From Cyrtodaria siliqua (Eukaryota; Mollusca; Bivalvia; Adapedonta; Hiatellidae), in contig JAWPHD010000006.1 in assembly GCA_037043455.1 (NCBI GenBank), positions 248,001 through 312,000 of the forward strand: DNA of 64,000 nucleotides, read 5' to 3'. Below the pieces are notes generated by a model. It was not told the origin of the DNA, ran no database searches, and saw only the letters and a list, made by a program, of their open reading frames with translations. The translations under genes and the position numbers were made by a program. Shown here one piece after another: positions 22,906 through 34,021 of the stretch; position 1 is the first letter of the stretch, and each line of letters starts with the position of its first letter.

Positions 22906-23235
22906 GGGGGTACCTCATGGTACATACTTTTCTTCTCTATATACCTCTAACTGCTGTTTGTTTTGAATACACTTTGTTGGTTGTCTGCGTTATGTGAATA
23001 CTTAATGTCCTATTCCACATTTTTTTTAAATCTAATTTTCTTTAAAGGGATGTTGCTAAAAATGCTGCTGTAATTTAGCACCGTTAAAACGTTTATGTAA
23101 GTCTTAACGTTTAGTAGCGTATCAATCGCAGCTTTGGTTATTTAATATTAATTGTGTTAGAATGTTTCCGGGAATGATGCGTGACATAAGAAGATGCCAA
23201 TCTACGAATCAAAATCTGGGCATTGTCTCAGATAT

Positions 23236-23408
23236 CTACAGCGGGTTCGAATCCCACTGGGAGCTCGACATGTACGTGAGGAAGTGTCGATTCTTACGGA
23301 TGGCGGGAGGTGTACAGTACTGGTTTTACAGGTCCGCCTCCACCACAAAAAAACCGACCGTCATATATAACCTTACATGTGTTAAAATGACGTAAAACGC
23401 CATACAAT
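23236..23408 (+). mobile_element. SINE family 1, 5'-truncated
   Basis: Starts inside the B box (GCGGGTTCGAATCCCACTGG). It runs through the core GTGTCGATTCTTACGGATGG to the tail GACCGTCATATATAACCTTA. The 43-bp minisatellite begins about 50 bp after the tail. Confidence 0.85.
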
Positions 23409-23458
23409 GATATCTACAGAGTGATATCTTAGTGTGAAACAAGTCGATCACGAAATGT

Positions 23459-24245
23459 AGCATTTACCAGGGACTCAGATACGTGTAATATAGACGGGTC
23501 CTGCATTTACCAGGGACTCAGATACGTGTAATATAGACGGGTACTGCATTTACCAGGGACTCAGATACGTGTAATATAGACGGGTCCTGCATTTACCAGG
23601 GACTCAGATACGTGTAATATAGACGGGTCCTGCAGGGACTCAGATACGTGTAATATAGACGGGTCCTGCATTTACCAGGGACTCAGATACGTGTAATATA
23701 GACGGGTCCTGCATTTACCAGGGACTCAGATACGTGTAATATAGACGGGTGCTGCATTTACCAGGGACTCAGATACGTGTAATATAGACGGGTCCTACAA
23801 TTTACCAGGAACTCAGATACGTGTAATATAGACGGGTGCTGCATTTACCAGGGACTCAGATACGTGTAATATAGACGGGTCCTGCATTTACCAGGGACTC
23901 AGATACGTGTATTATAGACGGGTCCTGCATTTACCAGGGACTCAGATACGTGTAATATAGACGGGTCCTGCATTTACCAGGGACTCAGATACGTGTAATA
24001 TAGACGGGTCCTGCATTTACCAGGAACTCAGATACGTGTAATATAGACGGGTGCTGCATTTACCAGGGACTCAGATACGTGTAATATAGACGGGTCCTGC
24101 ATTTACCAGGGACTCAGATACGTGTAATATAGACGGGTCCTGCATTTACCAGGGACTCAGATACGTGTAATATAGACGCGTCCTGCATTTACCAGGGACT
24201 CAGATACATGTAATATAGACGGGTCATGCATTTACCAGGGACTCA
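23459..24245 (+). repeat. 43-bp minisatellite, 18 units
   Basis: The unit is GCATTTACCAGGGACTCAG then ATACGTGTAATATAGACGGG and TCCT, 43 bp. I count 18 units plus a partial one, with rare substitutions (TCC/TGC/TAC at the unit end). One unit, near 23633, lacks part of its TTTACC segment. Homogeneity indicates recent expansion. 43 is not a multiple of three and no frame is kept open. Confidence 0.95.
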
Positions 24246-24814
24246 AATCATTAATTTGCCCCAAAACAACAATACTAAAAGTTTTAATATGTTTTGTCAA
24301 TTTATTCATTACGTTTAATCACTACCAATGGAATTATGGACGCGACATTTTAATTTCTCCCGAAGTTGACTAACCTTTGACAGTTTAACTGCATACACCG
24401 ATTTTTTTTGAAAAACGCTGATTTTTTATCCCATCAAAAAACGAAGTAAATTTTCAAGACCTAGTTGAGTATTTGGCATTGCACGCTTATCTGTAGAGTT
24501 ATTCTAAAGAAAATGGTCACAGATGTTTGTTAAGGAATCAATAGTCATGAAAATAATAGAAATAACATTTTGGGTGAAAAAAAGCATTTTAATTGAAATT
24601 TCAAAATCTAAATTTACAATTTTTTTTTTTGGTGTAAAATGTTTCTTAAGAATACAGACACACGAAACAGTTTCCAATTTTGGAATGCAATGTGTATTTA
24701 CACTTGTGTGATGATGCAATCTTTAATCGTATTGAAATGATGACTTAGAGCAATACATTTCTGGCATTTAAGAAATCAAAGGCGAGAGCACAGATACTCG
24801 TGTATGCTATTTGA

Positions 24815-25118
24815 AAAGGATGTTCTCAACATTGATCTACACCCAAATGAGATTGACAGACTCAAAGGGTTGGCCGACACATCCAGGGTAAAACGACGCG
24901 TGATATAATTGTTCGTTTGGTGAGTTGCAAGTCACGACGTAAAATGCGGAAGGCCAGGAAATCGGCACACGATATAACAAATTGAACGGTACAGCCCACT
25001 TCATGAGTGAAGATCTCACTAGAAACCGTGCCCAATTAGCATATGAGACCCGCAAATTAAAACGTAGCGGTTATATCAAAGATACATGGACATTTGATGT
25101 CAAGATATTTGTGACATG
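24815..25118 (+). pseudogene. LINE ORF1-like C-terminal domain fragment
   Basis: Successive plus-strand frames give DVLNIDLHPNEIDRL, then RDIIVRLVSCKSRRKMRKAR, then MSEDLTRNRAQLAYETRKLK and GYIKDTWTFDVKIFV. The order R.IIVRF.S...R..KARK, then EDLT.NRAQL.YE.RKLK, then IKD.W..DGKIFV marks the ORF1 C-terminal domain of invertebrate LINEs with an RNA-binding chaperone role. Two frameshifts break it. It lies 1.5 kb upstream of the EN-RT LINE, but intervening sequence shows no continuity, so it may come from another element. Confidence 0.65.
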
Positions 25119-26626
25119 AACAATGACATTGTAAACATATGCACGCATATGTCCAAACTTTCGTCAGTACCATCTACCAGCTTACCGTCTACCAGAACTA
25201 ATAGTCCCAGTAAGGCTTCATTCACAGAGGTACTGATGGGCTCGCCGTCGACCAGTACATCGAATGAGTGATCAGGGACACTAGACACTTGATCGTACAC
25301 GATAATTGAAATGAACAGTTCCGTCCGCGATCTACCATGAATAGTGTTGTCTCTGACATTAAGTTAACCAATAGTCCGTTATTCCTAATAAAAACTTCTT
25401 TCCCGAATACAGTAGACTACTATTTTTATTTGATTTTCATTCGGCTTATCCTCAGGACAACTGTAAATTCTGACTCTTTTCGCCTTAACCTCATTGTAAT
25501 TATATGCTTGCATAATATTATTACACACACAGAGTTACAGAATCTAAATACAGTTAGATGGTTGCGCATGTATTATCACTTGTCGTGCAATCACGATGTA
25601 TGTCTTGTGTTCGTTTTGTAATTAAGTCTTGTGTCTGTTATATACTTCATTTCATTTTATTTCATAAAATATCAGTCATTTTTGCTCTGTGTTTCTGAGA
25701 TTACATCAATTGTACAATACTTTAAAATTTAGTACATGACGCTTATTTTACTGAACTAGTTGTCTTGCTAAGTATGTCTGCTGTATCTGTTGCCTATCAG
25801 ACTACCATTCTTGGCATGTATATACGCAAGTATACGTCTTACTGCATGTATTATTTACACATTACATAGCTACACTACATCTACATCTTTAATTTGTATT
25901 AATTGTTTACCTTATTGCAGTAACTCATTACCTGTATTAGTGTTACCTTTCATGTATAGGTATTATTCCACTTACTTATTACATGTAACAGTGCAACTAT
26001 TCCTACTACAGTCACTTATGACAGATAGCAGAGCGCATTGAATCTCAGTATTATGGCAATATTGCTGTGTACGCCCTTCTCAGTGTTATTGCAGATATGT
26101 ATTACACGACATAAAGCGTTGCTACATTGCATCTACGCCTTGTTTATACCCATTTTATTACAGTTAACAGTGCTATTTTAATATTAATAATATTGCAATT
26201 ATTTTTAATCATATAACGGTTCTATCCTGCATCTAAGTATTACTGCATCCCTGCATTACACGTAGACGCGCATACAGTCATTCATTACATGTAGCAGCGC
26301 TTTTAAATCCTGAATGTAATCATTACTTACATGTAAAAATCATGCATTGCATCATCATGGCGATATACAAATTTAACTCAGTACTTTGCTCGATAAAAAT
26401 AGGAACTATTTTAATTCTTAAAATGAAATCTCAAGATAATTTCTTTTTTTTTGTTTGTATGTACATATAGTTTTTGTCTTTTCCATTTAGCATTAATATT
26501 TTATTTACTAATTGCTGAACATTGTCTGGTACATATGTGTTCTTACTATGCCTTACGAATCCCTTCATAATTTTTTTAATTCTACTTTTACATTTGATAC
26601 ATATGAGTTAGAATATAAAAAACTGT
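25119..26626. other. No gene recognised, AT-rich with ACATGTA/CATTA motifs
   Basis: About 1.5 kb with many short ACATGTAAC and TGCATTAC-like words between 25800 and 26350 but no regular period. It could be the 5' leader of the following LINE, which cannot be shown. Confidence 0.35.
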
Positions 26627-29600
26627 ATGAAGGGAATGTGGAACTGTCCAAAACCAATTACTAAACGGATTATACGAATATCTCACTGCCATTTTACGAG
26701 TTGTAAAACTGTCAATGACGTAGTTAAACTAATTGTTAGAATGACACTTCTTATATTAGCAGGTATTAAGTCTAATACTGGCCCTGGAGCGAGGAACGGT
26801 ATTATTAAGACAAATATTTCCATTGTTCACAATAATGTCTGTAGTCTACTTCCAAAAGTATATATTGTCGAAAATGAATTAGCATCTCATAATGTTATTT
26901 GTATAACCGAGTCCCACCTCGGAGCCTCAGTAGCGGATAACCAATTACATTTAACCGAATTTCAAAACCCACTTCGTAAAGATCGTAATAGGCACGGCGG
27001 TGGTGTACTAATTTATGTTAACGATAACATTCACTGTTCCATTAGGAGGGATCTTATGAACGAGAATCTTGAACTGTTATGGCTGGAATTAATGTGTAAC
27101 GATAACAATACATTTTTAGTTGCAGCGTTCTATCGACCGCCAAACTCGCAGTTACACCTATGGGATTTGATATATGAATGTATATCACAATCACTGAATA
27201 CTAATATCCCAGTCTTTGTGACAGGGGATGTTAATATCGACGGATATACAGAATACTAACTGGAAAAATGACGTGTTTAACTGTGATGATATAAATGCAG
27301 TATACTCTATTTTTTTGCAATGCTTTTAATGACAATGTAACACGAGAAAGACTGTTGTTACACGTCCCAATGATAAACCGTTTATGAACAGTAATATACG
27401 CTTTAAAATACAACAGCAAAACAGAATGCATAAGAAAGCCAAGTCTTCAAACACTCCATTACATTGGTCAATGTTCAGGCAACTTAGAAATGAGTTATTG
27501 CTTTAATACGCGAATCTAGACAAAACTTACATCCCAGTTAATCGACAAATCCATCCCCCACCCATCTCTACATTGAACAAAGTAACTCAACCAAACTTTC
27601 CAATAAAAACTAACGGTCGTATTTTAATACATCCAATTGACAAAGCTAACGCATTGAATTCTTTCTTTTCTGCAACATATCGTATTGAACATGAACTGGA
27701 ATTACCTACATTTCATAATCGCACTTACAATAAAATGAATGACATTATTATAAATGAAACGGAAGTAATTAATCAATTGAAAATCTTGAAATTATCGAAA
27801 CCTCCAGGCCCAGATATGATTAGCCCAAAGGTGTTAAAATTAGTTATTAATAGCATCGCCGCTCCATTAACGAGACTTTTTAATCTGTCATTGTCAACTA
27901 GAAAAGTACCATACCAATGGAAACAGGCGAATGTAACTCCTATTTTAAGGGCAAGGGGGAACCTGACATGCCGGGCAATTATAGGCCCATATCCATTACT
28001 AGTATTATTTGCAAATGGATGGAAACAAATCGTATTTAAACACTTGTTCAACTATATCAAAACTAATAACCTTCTGTGCAAATACAGGCAGGCTTTCAAC
28101 CTAGTTTCTACTGTAAATCAGCTCATAGAAATATACAATACTATATTAAGCAATCTCAACGCCGGAAAAGATGTACGATTTATATTTTGCGATATTGCTA
28201 AAGCATTTGACAAAGTATGGCATGCTGGGTTTGCTTTTTAAATTAGCTAAATATGATATCAATGATTCTGTATGTAACTGGATACGTAACTATCTCTCTG
28301 ATATGCAGCAAAAAGTAGTTCTAGATGGATCAGTACTATTGATTCAGGTGTTCCGCAAGGCTCTGTTTTAGGTCCGTTTCTATTTCTGCTTTATATAAAT
28401 GACATCACAGATGACTTATTGAATGATGTACGGTTATTTGCTGATGACACTTCTCTTTTTGTTGTCGTTGATAAAAACCCAGTAGAATGTGCCATCTCTC
28501 TTACAAATGATCTTTGCAAAATATCTGAATGGTCAAAAAAATGGGCTGTTACATTTAATCCTCAAAACCCCAAAAGCCTTGTCTGCACTAGAAGAAACTA
28601 TAACCACCCACCGGTCTATTTTGAGAATGATATAGTAAAAAATGTAGCCTCACATTGTCACCTTGGATTAACAATTCTGTCAAATGCAACTTGGTTGCAT
28701 TATATAGAAAATATATACGAAAAAGCATGTGCGATTAAACATGCTAAGAATGCTCAAATACAAACTTGACAGACATTTTCTATTAACAATATTTATCGCA
28801 TTTATAAGACGTGTACTTGAATATGACGATTCGGTATGGGATAACTGTACGCAGGCAGAATCTGACGTATTAGAGAGCGTCCAAGTTAAAGCAGCACGAA
28901 TAATAACAGACTTCAGGTGCAATTCCTCTAGATCATAATTATATACTGAAATGAACTTAGAAACATAAGCAAAAAGAAGAAAAGACCATACACTTGTAAC
29001 AATTTACAAAATAATTCATGGCATAAGTTAAGATTACACGTATAACTTAATCCAGCAATACTTACCCGTAAACAATAATAATAACCTTCGAACTTCAGGA
29101 TCAAACTTACGTCTCCCTCTTTGTCGTATATTTAAATTTAAACTTATTTATTTTACATCGATTGTAACGAAAGCTCTATGAAACTTATTTGAATAACTCT
29201 CGATGTCTTTCTGGGTAGAACCAGTACTAAGCAATGCAGATAAAGTGTCTTGCTCAGGGACACAACACATATGGCAATGGCGGGAATCGAACCCACGACT
29301 TTTGGATCATGGGTCCAACGCTCTACCACTAGACCACAGCGTCCTAAAATATTCTTTGTCGTACCACATCATATTACAACAGCTTTCCAATTACATTGTG
29401 GAATGCTTTACCGTTAGGCGCAAAACAGGCACCATCTGTTGAACAATTTAAGCAAAAACGTAAGGCTAATGAACATAGGACTAACAGTCCATATCACTAT
29501 AATATAGGAAATAGGAATGAAAACAGCATCATTTGTCAATTAAGAAATAACTCAAGTAATCCAAATAAGCATGTATTTGACCATTTCTTGACAGATACAA

Positions 29601-29990
29601 CAGTATGTCCGAAATGTGGCAATCCATGTGAGGACAATACTCATTTCTTTTTCGACGGCCCACAGTATAACCAATTCAGAAATGACTTACTTGATACCCT
29701 AGCCAATCTTGTTGATGTCACGCATATCAACATTGACTTGCTACTGAATGGCAGTTCCAATCTAGACGATACTACGAACTCAGAAATTGTACTTATAATC
29801 CACAAATACATCAAGTGACCAAGTGATTTTCATGGAATTATAGATGTATGTATGTATATATGTATTTTCAAATATGTTTTGTCAATGCTAGACGAAATTT
29901 ACTTTTTATCATCTTTCTTCCTTTTTATTATATTTTTGTTTGTTTGTTTTGTTCTCAATAATCTTAAATTCCAAGATTAACTATTGGTTA
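26627..29990 (+). pseudogene. Non-LTR retrotransposon (CR1/Jockey group): APE endonuclease, RT and C-terminal zinc motif
   Basis: The element encoded an apurinic-type endonuclease and RT for target-primed reverse transcription. Endonuclease marks at 26800-27250 are NNVCSLLPK, ICITESHLGA, GGGVLIYVND, FYRPPNS and VTGDVNIDG. RT marks are LSKPPGPDMISPKVLKL (about 27795), NYRPISITSIICKW (after a frameshift), DIAKAFDKVWHAG (motif A, about 28190), GVPQGSVLGPFLF (about 28350) and RLFADDTSLF (motif C, about 28430). A C-terminal region (YYNSFPITLWNALP, then CPKCGNPCEDNTHFFFDG) ends at 29818. The final Cys expected in FFFxCP is Gly. An N-terminal LLILAGIKSNTGPG resembles the degenerate 2A-like NPGP seen in such LINEs. 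Several frameshifts and a SINE at 29129-29352 make it dead. Confidence 0.85.
29118..29363 (-). mobile_element. SINE (V-SINE-like core) inserted in LINE with 11-bp target duplication
   Basis: The insertion 29129-29352 is flanked by TCTTTGTCGTA at 29118-29128 and 29353-29363. On the minus strand it has a tRNA-like head (GTGGTCTAGTGGTAGAGCG, CGTGGGTTCGATTCCCGCC), a core with TGTGTCCCTGAGCAAGACAC, and a 3' part sharing AGTACTGGTTCTACCCAG with SINE family 1. Removing it restores the LINE frame (LPLCR followed by TTSYYNSFPITLW), so the LINE was the target. Confidence 0.92.
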
Positions 29991-30654
29991 CAGAAACTCA
30001 TACTCAAACCATTATCTTTTGCAATTTGTATGGTGCCGTCAGATTACAGCGCGATAAAAGTAGTACCATTTGCAAGACTGTAAATGGGCAAAAGATCAGT
30101 ATATTGACAACATGTTGATAAATATTTAAGCGTTGGTAACAATTAAGTGATTTTAACTCAATTTTAAGTAATATGCTGTTTTTGAAGGGATTTGATCCTG
30201 TACAAATTAATGCGCATATGTCTATAACGTAAACAAGTGTCTACATGAGGTTGGGAGTAAAAACCGTACCGTACCGAAATATAACAAAAACAGCAGGTGC
30301 GTAGTACGGAGAATACCGAAAGCAGCAATTAATAGTTTCGTAACGAATCTTATACAGATTATCGGTATATTATCATGTATATGACGATAATGTTTATTAA
30401 TTTATTGATATCATATCTTAAAACAATTAGCATGCATACATGAAATAGATACATATCAGATGTAATTGGATAATAAATAGAACCCGTGCCGTACGTACAT
30501 TTGAAGAGTACCATGATATTAAATTGAAACCTTTTGTCACAGTACAGCATGGTAACTATCAAAGGCCGTTCATAAATTCGCGAGTAGAACATATTATATA
30601 ACTATGCACCACAGACATCTCTTTATCAAACCATACAATTATTTTCATCAGTTC

Positions 30655-30760
30655 AATTCAATTCATTTCAATATGTTTATTGCCGAAACATGGCGGAACA
30701 CAATACACAATATTTCAAAGAAGACTACAAACAAACATACTTCATTTAGAGAATGAATAC
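30655..30760 (-). mobile_element. LINE 3' tail fragment with (TTGAA)n-like end
   Basis: On the minus strand this ends in CGGCAATAAACATATTGAAA followed by TGAATTGAATTGAA. The layout, a polyadenylation-like AATAAA followed by a short tandem tail, is typical of CR1-group 3' ends. Similar tails occur at 37400-37430 and 56201-56250. Confidence 0.5.
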
Positions 30761-31669
30761 ATATACTACAGTGGAATAGTTATAATTATTACGGTCTATC
30801 ATGGCATTTTATCACATTTTATTACCATTATCACTATTGTGTTTAAAAAGCATTTATATTTAAGGAATTTAGAACAATACATAGAAACTCTGACTACCGT
30901 TACATCAGACTACATGTATTTATTATAATTATTAATTTTGTTTTATACTTATTCTAATTCAATGAAGTTTGTTTTGTTTTAGCCATATCGCCACCGAAAA
31001 CGTCTTTGTAGAAATCCTATTTTTTTTTCCAGACATTCAAGGGGCGATAACTCATGCATGATTGAATCCGATTGGTTTTCGAAAGGATCCCATATCTCAT
31101 GGATACGTATGTTGTGACCAACTTTCTCTGACATTTTCATTTTACAATTATACCCCTTTGACACTTATAAAATGCTTCTACATAACTTTGCTTTTTATTC
31201 CCCGCCAATTAGGCGGAGGGATACAGAATTGCCGTTGTCCGTCTGTCCTTCCATCAGGTTCCATAACTTTGGTAATGCCTCATCCGATTTCACTAATATT
31301 TTGTACAAATGTTCACCATCTTAGTACGCAAACCCCGTATTTTTCGGAATCAATACATCACTTAAATTATTTCTGACAGTACAAAATGTTAATACTAAAC
31401 AATCACGGTACACATGTTTCAAAGATTCTAAATTAATTGTCAAACCAATATATGCAAGCGGTGCTTCAATTCCACATTGTATGTTATGTTTGATATGAAT
31501 GTATTGTTTATATGTACCTTGATACGGGAGAAGTCTTACATAGGCATTGCCTGTTGTCCAATCCCATTGTTTTCTTGAATAAATTATTCTTTAAATTAAT
31601 CTTATTGAAATAAAGAAGGGATGGTCCTTAACTTATTTTGAGGAGTATATATAGAGTATTATGGAAACA

Positions 31670-31770
31670 CGTTCTTGCTGAGTGGCGAACAGTGTAAACC
31701 CTGATCAGCCTTCACATTACGTGCATGTTGATTTGGGTTTAAACTGATCGGCAGCTAACATTAAGGATGT
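31670..31770 (+). repeat. Fragment of GATCAG/TGATCTGGGTTTACA-type dispersed repeat
   Basis: GTAAACCCTGATCAGCC and GTTGATTTGGGTTTAAACTG relate this to the TIR element at 40847-41072, which holds the same blocks. It is a short diverged piece. Confidence 0.4.
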
Positions 31771-32738
31771 TTTATAAAATTGATACAACACTTGACTTAC
31801 ACAAAATATATACTTTAATCGTAATTTCTCTGGATTCTTTGTAAAGATTATGAGTAAAAGCAGCATCATTACACATAAGCATCTAATAAACCTAACACAA
31901 ATACAGTAGGTTATAGAAGTGAAAACATAATAATTATACATTCACATTTTAATTATTTACCCTTTTTACTTAGTATACGCATTTTGTTCTTAAACTAAAA
32001 ACAACTCAGATTCAGTTTCATATTGTTAGATTGTATAGTGTACCGTCTCTTATAACTCATTACTGATAGATGCAAATGTGTTAAATATGTATGTATATAT
32101 AACAGTAGAAAAAATCATACATTGAACAGAACACCTTTCACAAACACTGGATCCAGAAAGGATACTAAATGATAGAATAATGTGTTAATAGAGAAAATCA
32201 TACATTGAACAGAACATATATATATATGCTGTACATTGATGAGTCACACATAAAGATTAGGCATGTGTTTGCGATTTCTAAAATGGTTCAAAATCCGCAC
32301 CACTACGGTTTGGATCCTACACGTGGAAGAGGACTACAATTGCACCTCCATGCTTTCGTCGTAATAGGACACGTAGAAGTCGTCAACACACATGTTCCAT
32401 ATACATATTGTACGCATGTCCGTGATATGTCCGTGATATGTAATAGCAAGATAATTATGCAGCGTTTAAATGAATGTTATTCAAAAGCAAACAGCAACAT
32501 TTGAAAGTATTTTTAAAGAATAAAAATGTATCTGGCTATACATTCGTATTACTTTGTGTACCATGGACATTTTGTAATTGAAACCGTTTTGTAGTAACAT
32601 TACTTTAAACATATTGTATTGCTTTCTACATACAAGCAAAAAGGTTGGGCCAAAAGTTCTTCCAACATTAATGAAGACTCTTCCCAACAGTATTGTAATT
32701 AACAGTTAACAAGATGGCAATATAATTAACATAATATA

Positions 32739-33408
32739 TAGAGGATCTTAAACGAGTTCCCATTCCATATAAGATTTATGAAACTCGTTATGAATTATTT
32801 TTAATTTTAACGAGCCTTTTATCTTTAACGAGTTCCCATTTCATATAAGATTTTTGAAACGAGTTATGAATTATTTTAATTTTAACGAGCCTTTTGGCGA
32901 GTTAAAATTAAAAATAATTCATAACGAGTTTCATAAATCTTATATGGAATGGGAACTCGTTTAAGATCCTTTTTATCACTTAACATTGCAATAAAATTAT
33001 TAAAAATAATTCAGATGGACATAGAACCGCCACGACGTCAGACACACTTTAGCGCCAAAACGTCATACAATATGTGACGTCGTAACGTACATAACGTTGC
33101 GTATATAGAGGATCTTAAACGAGTTCCCATTTCATATAAGATTTATGAAACGAGTTATGAATTATTTTAATTTTAACGAGCCTGTTGGCGAGTTAAAATT
33201 AAAAATAATTCATAACGAGTTTCATAAATCTTATAAGGAATGGGAACGAGTAAAAGATCCTTTTTATCACATAACATTGCAATCAAATTAGTAAAAATTA
33301 ATTCAGATGGACATAGAACCGCCACGACGTCAGACACACTTTAGCGCCAAAACGTCATAAAATATGTGACGTCGTAACGTCGCGTCTCACACATAACGTT
33401 GCGTATAA
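32739..33408. repeat. Two tandem units each containing a long palindrome
   Basis: Unit 1 (32739-33105) and unit 2 (33106-33408) share a palindrome and the flank ATGGACATAGAACCGCCACG then ACGTCAGACACACTTTAGCG. The palindrome arms read AACGAGTTCCCATT, ATATAAGATTTATGAAAC and AATTTTAACGAGCC and return inversely after a short GGCGAG centre. Unit 1 carries an extra partial arm (32825-32890). Unit 2's palindrome is 33109-33260. There is no coding capacity. These are foldback MITEs, amplified together with their flank. Confidence 0.9.
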
Positions 33409-34021
33409 AAGAGTTCGTGTTTTACCTCTTTACAAAAAAGCAGTTTACGCCAACTTTTTAACAAACCAACAACAATGTTTTGTATAACGTGCATTACTTT
33501 TATAAGCTGTCACAAATAATAAGTTTATGACTCAGATCTGGGTGAATTTGTAATAAATAAAATAGTTACAGTTAATAAACTTGCGTTACAGGTTTAACTC
33601 AACCAATCAAAATCGTTCCAGGTTGTATTACACGTGTGTCATACAATATTATAAATGGGTGTTCGACACTGCTAACGGGGGACGTTATGTGATAAATTAA
33701 AATACATTATAGTAACATTCGCTGCTAAACCGCAATGCTTAGGAAAGACTGATTACAATCTAGACACATGTTTTTTTCACCAGCTTGAGAACAAATACTT
33801 GATCATAGGTTTGATTTTCAATACATGGAATATTCAATTAAAGTTAATTCACTTGAATGTGTTTGTGGGTTGCTAAATAAAAAACAACCACAACATAAGC
33901 CTTCTAAACCAGTACAATATGTGCCTAAACTGAACATATAAATGTAAACAAAAACAAAATCCCAATTAGTTACAACTGCTATCGCTTGTGATACTGATAT
34001 ATTTGTCACAGGGCTAGAAAA

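Noticed and set aside
23459..24245. CRISPR-like regular array
   Set aside because: Units are continuous tandem copies without unique spacers, in an animal genome.
29282..29345. tRNA gene with CAT anticodon-like loop (minus strand)
   Set aside because: The acceptor stem does not pair and position 33 is C. It is inside a SINE with target duplication.
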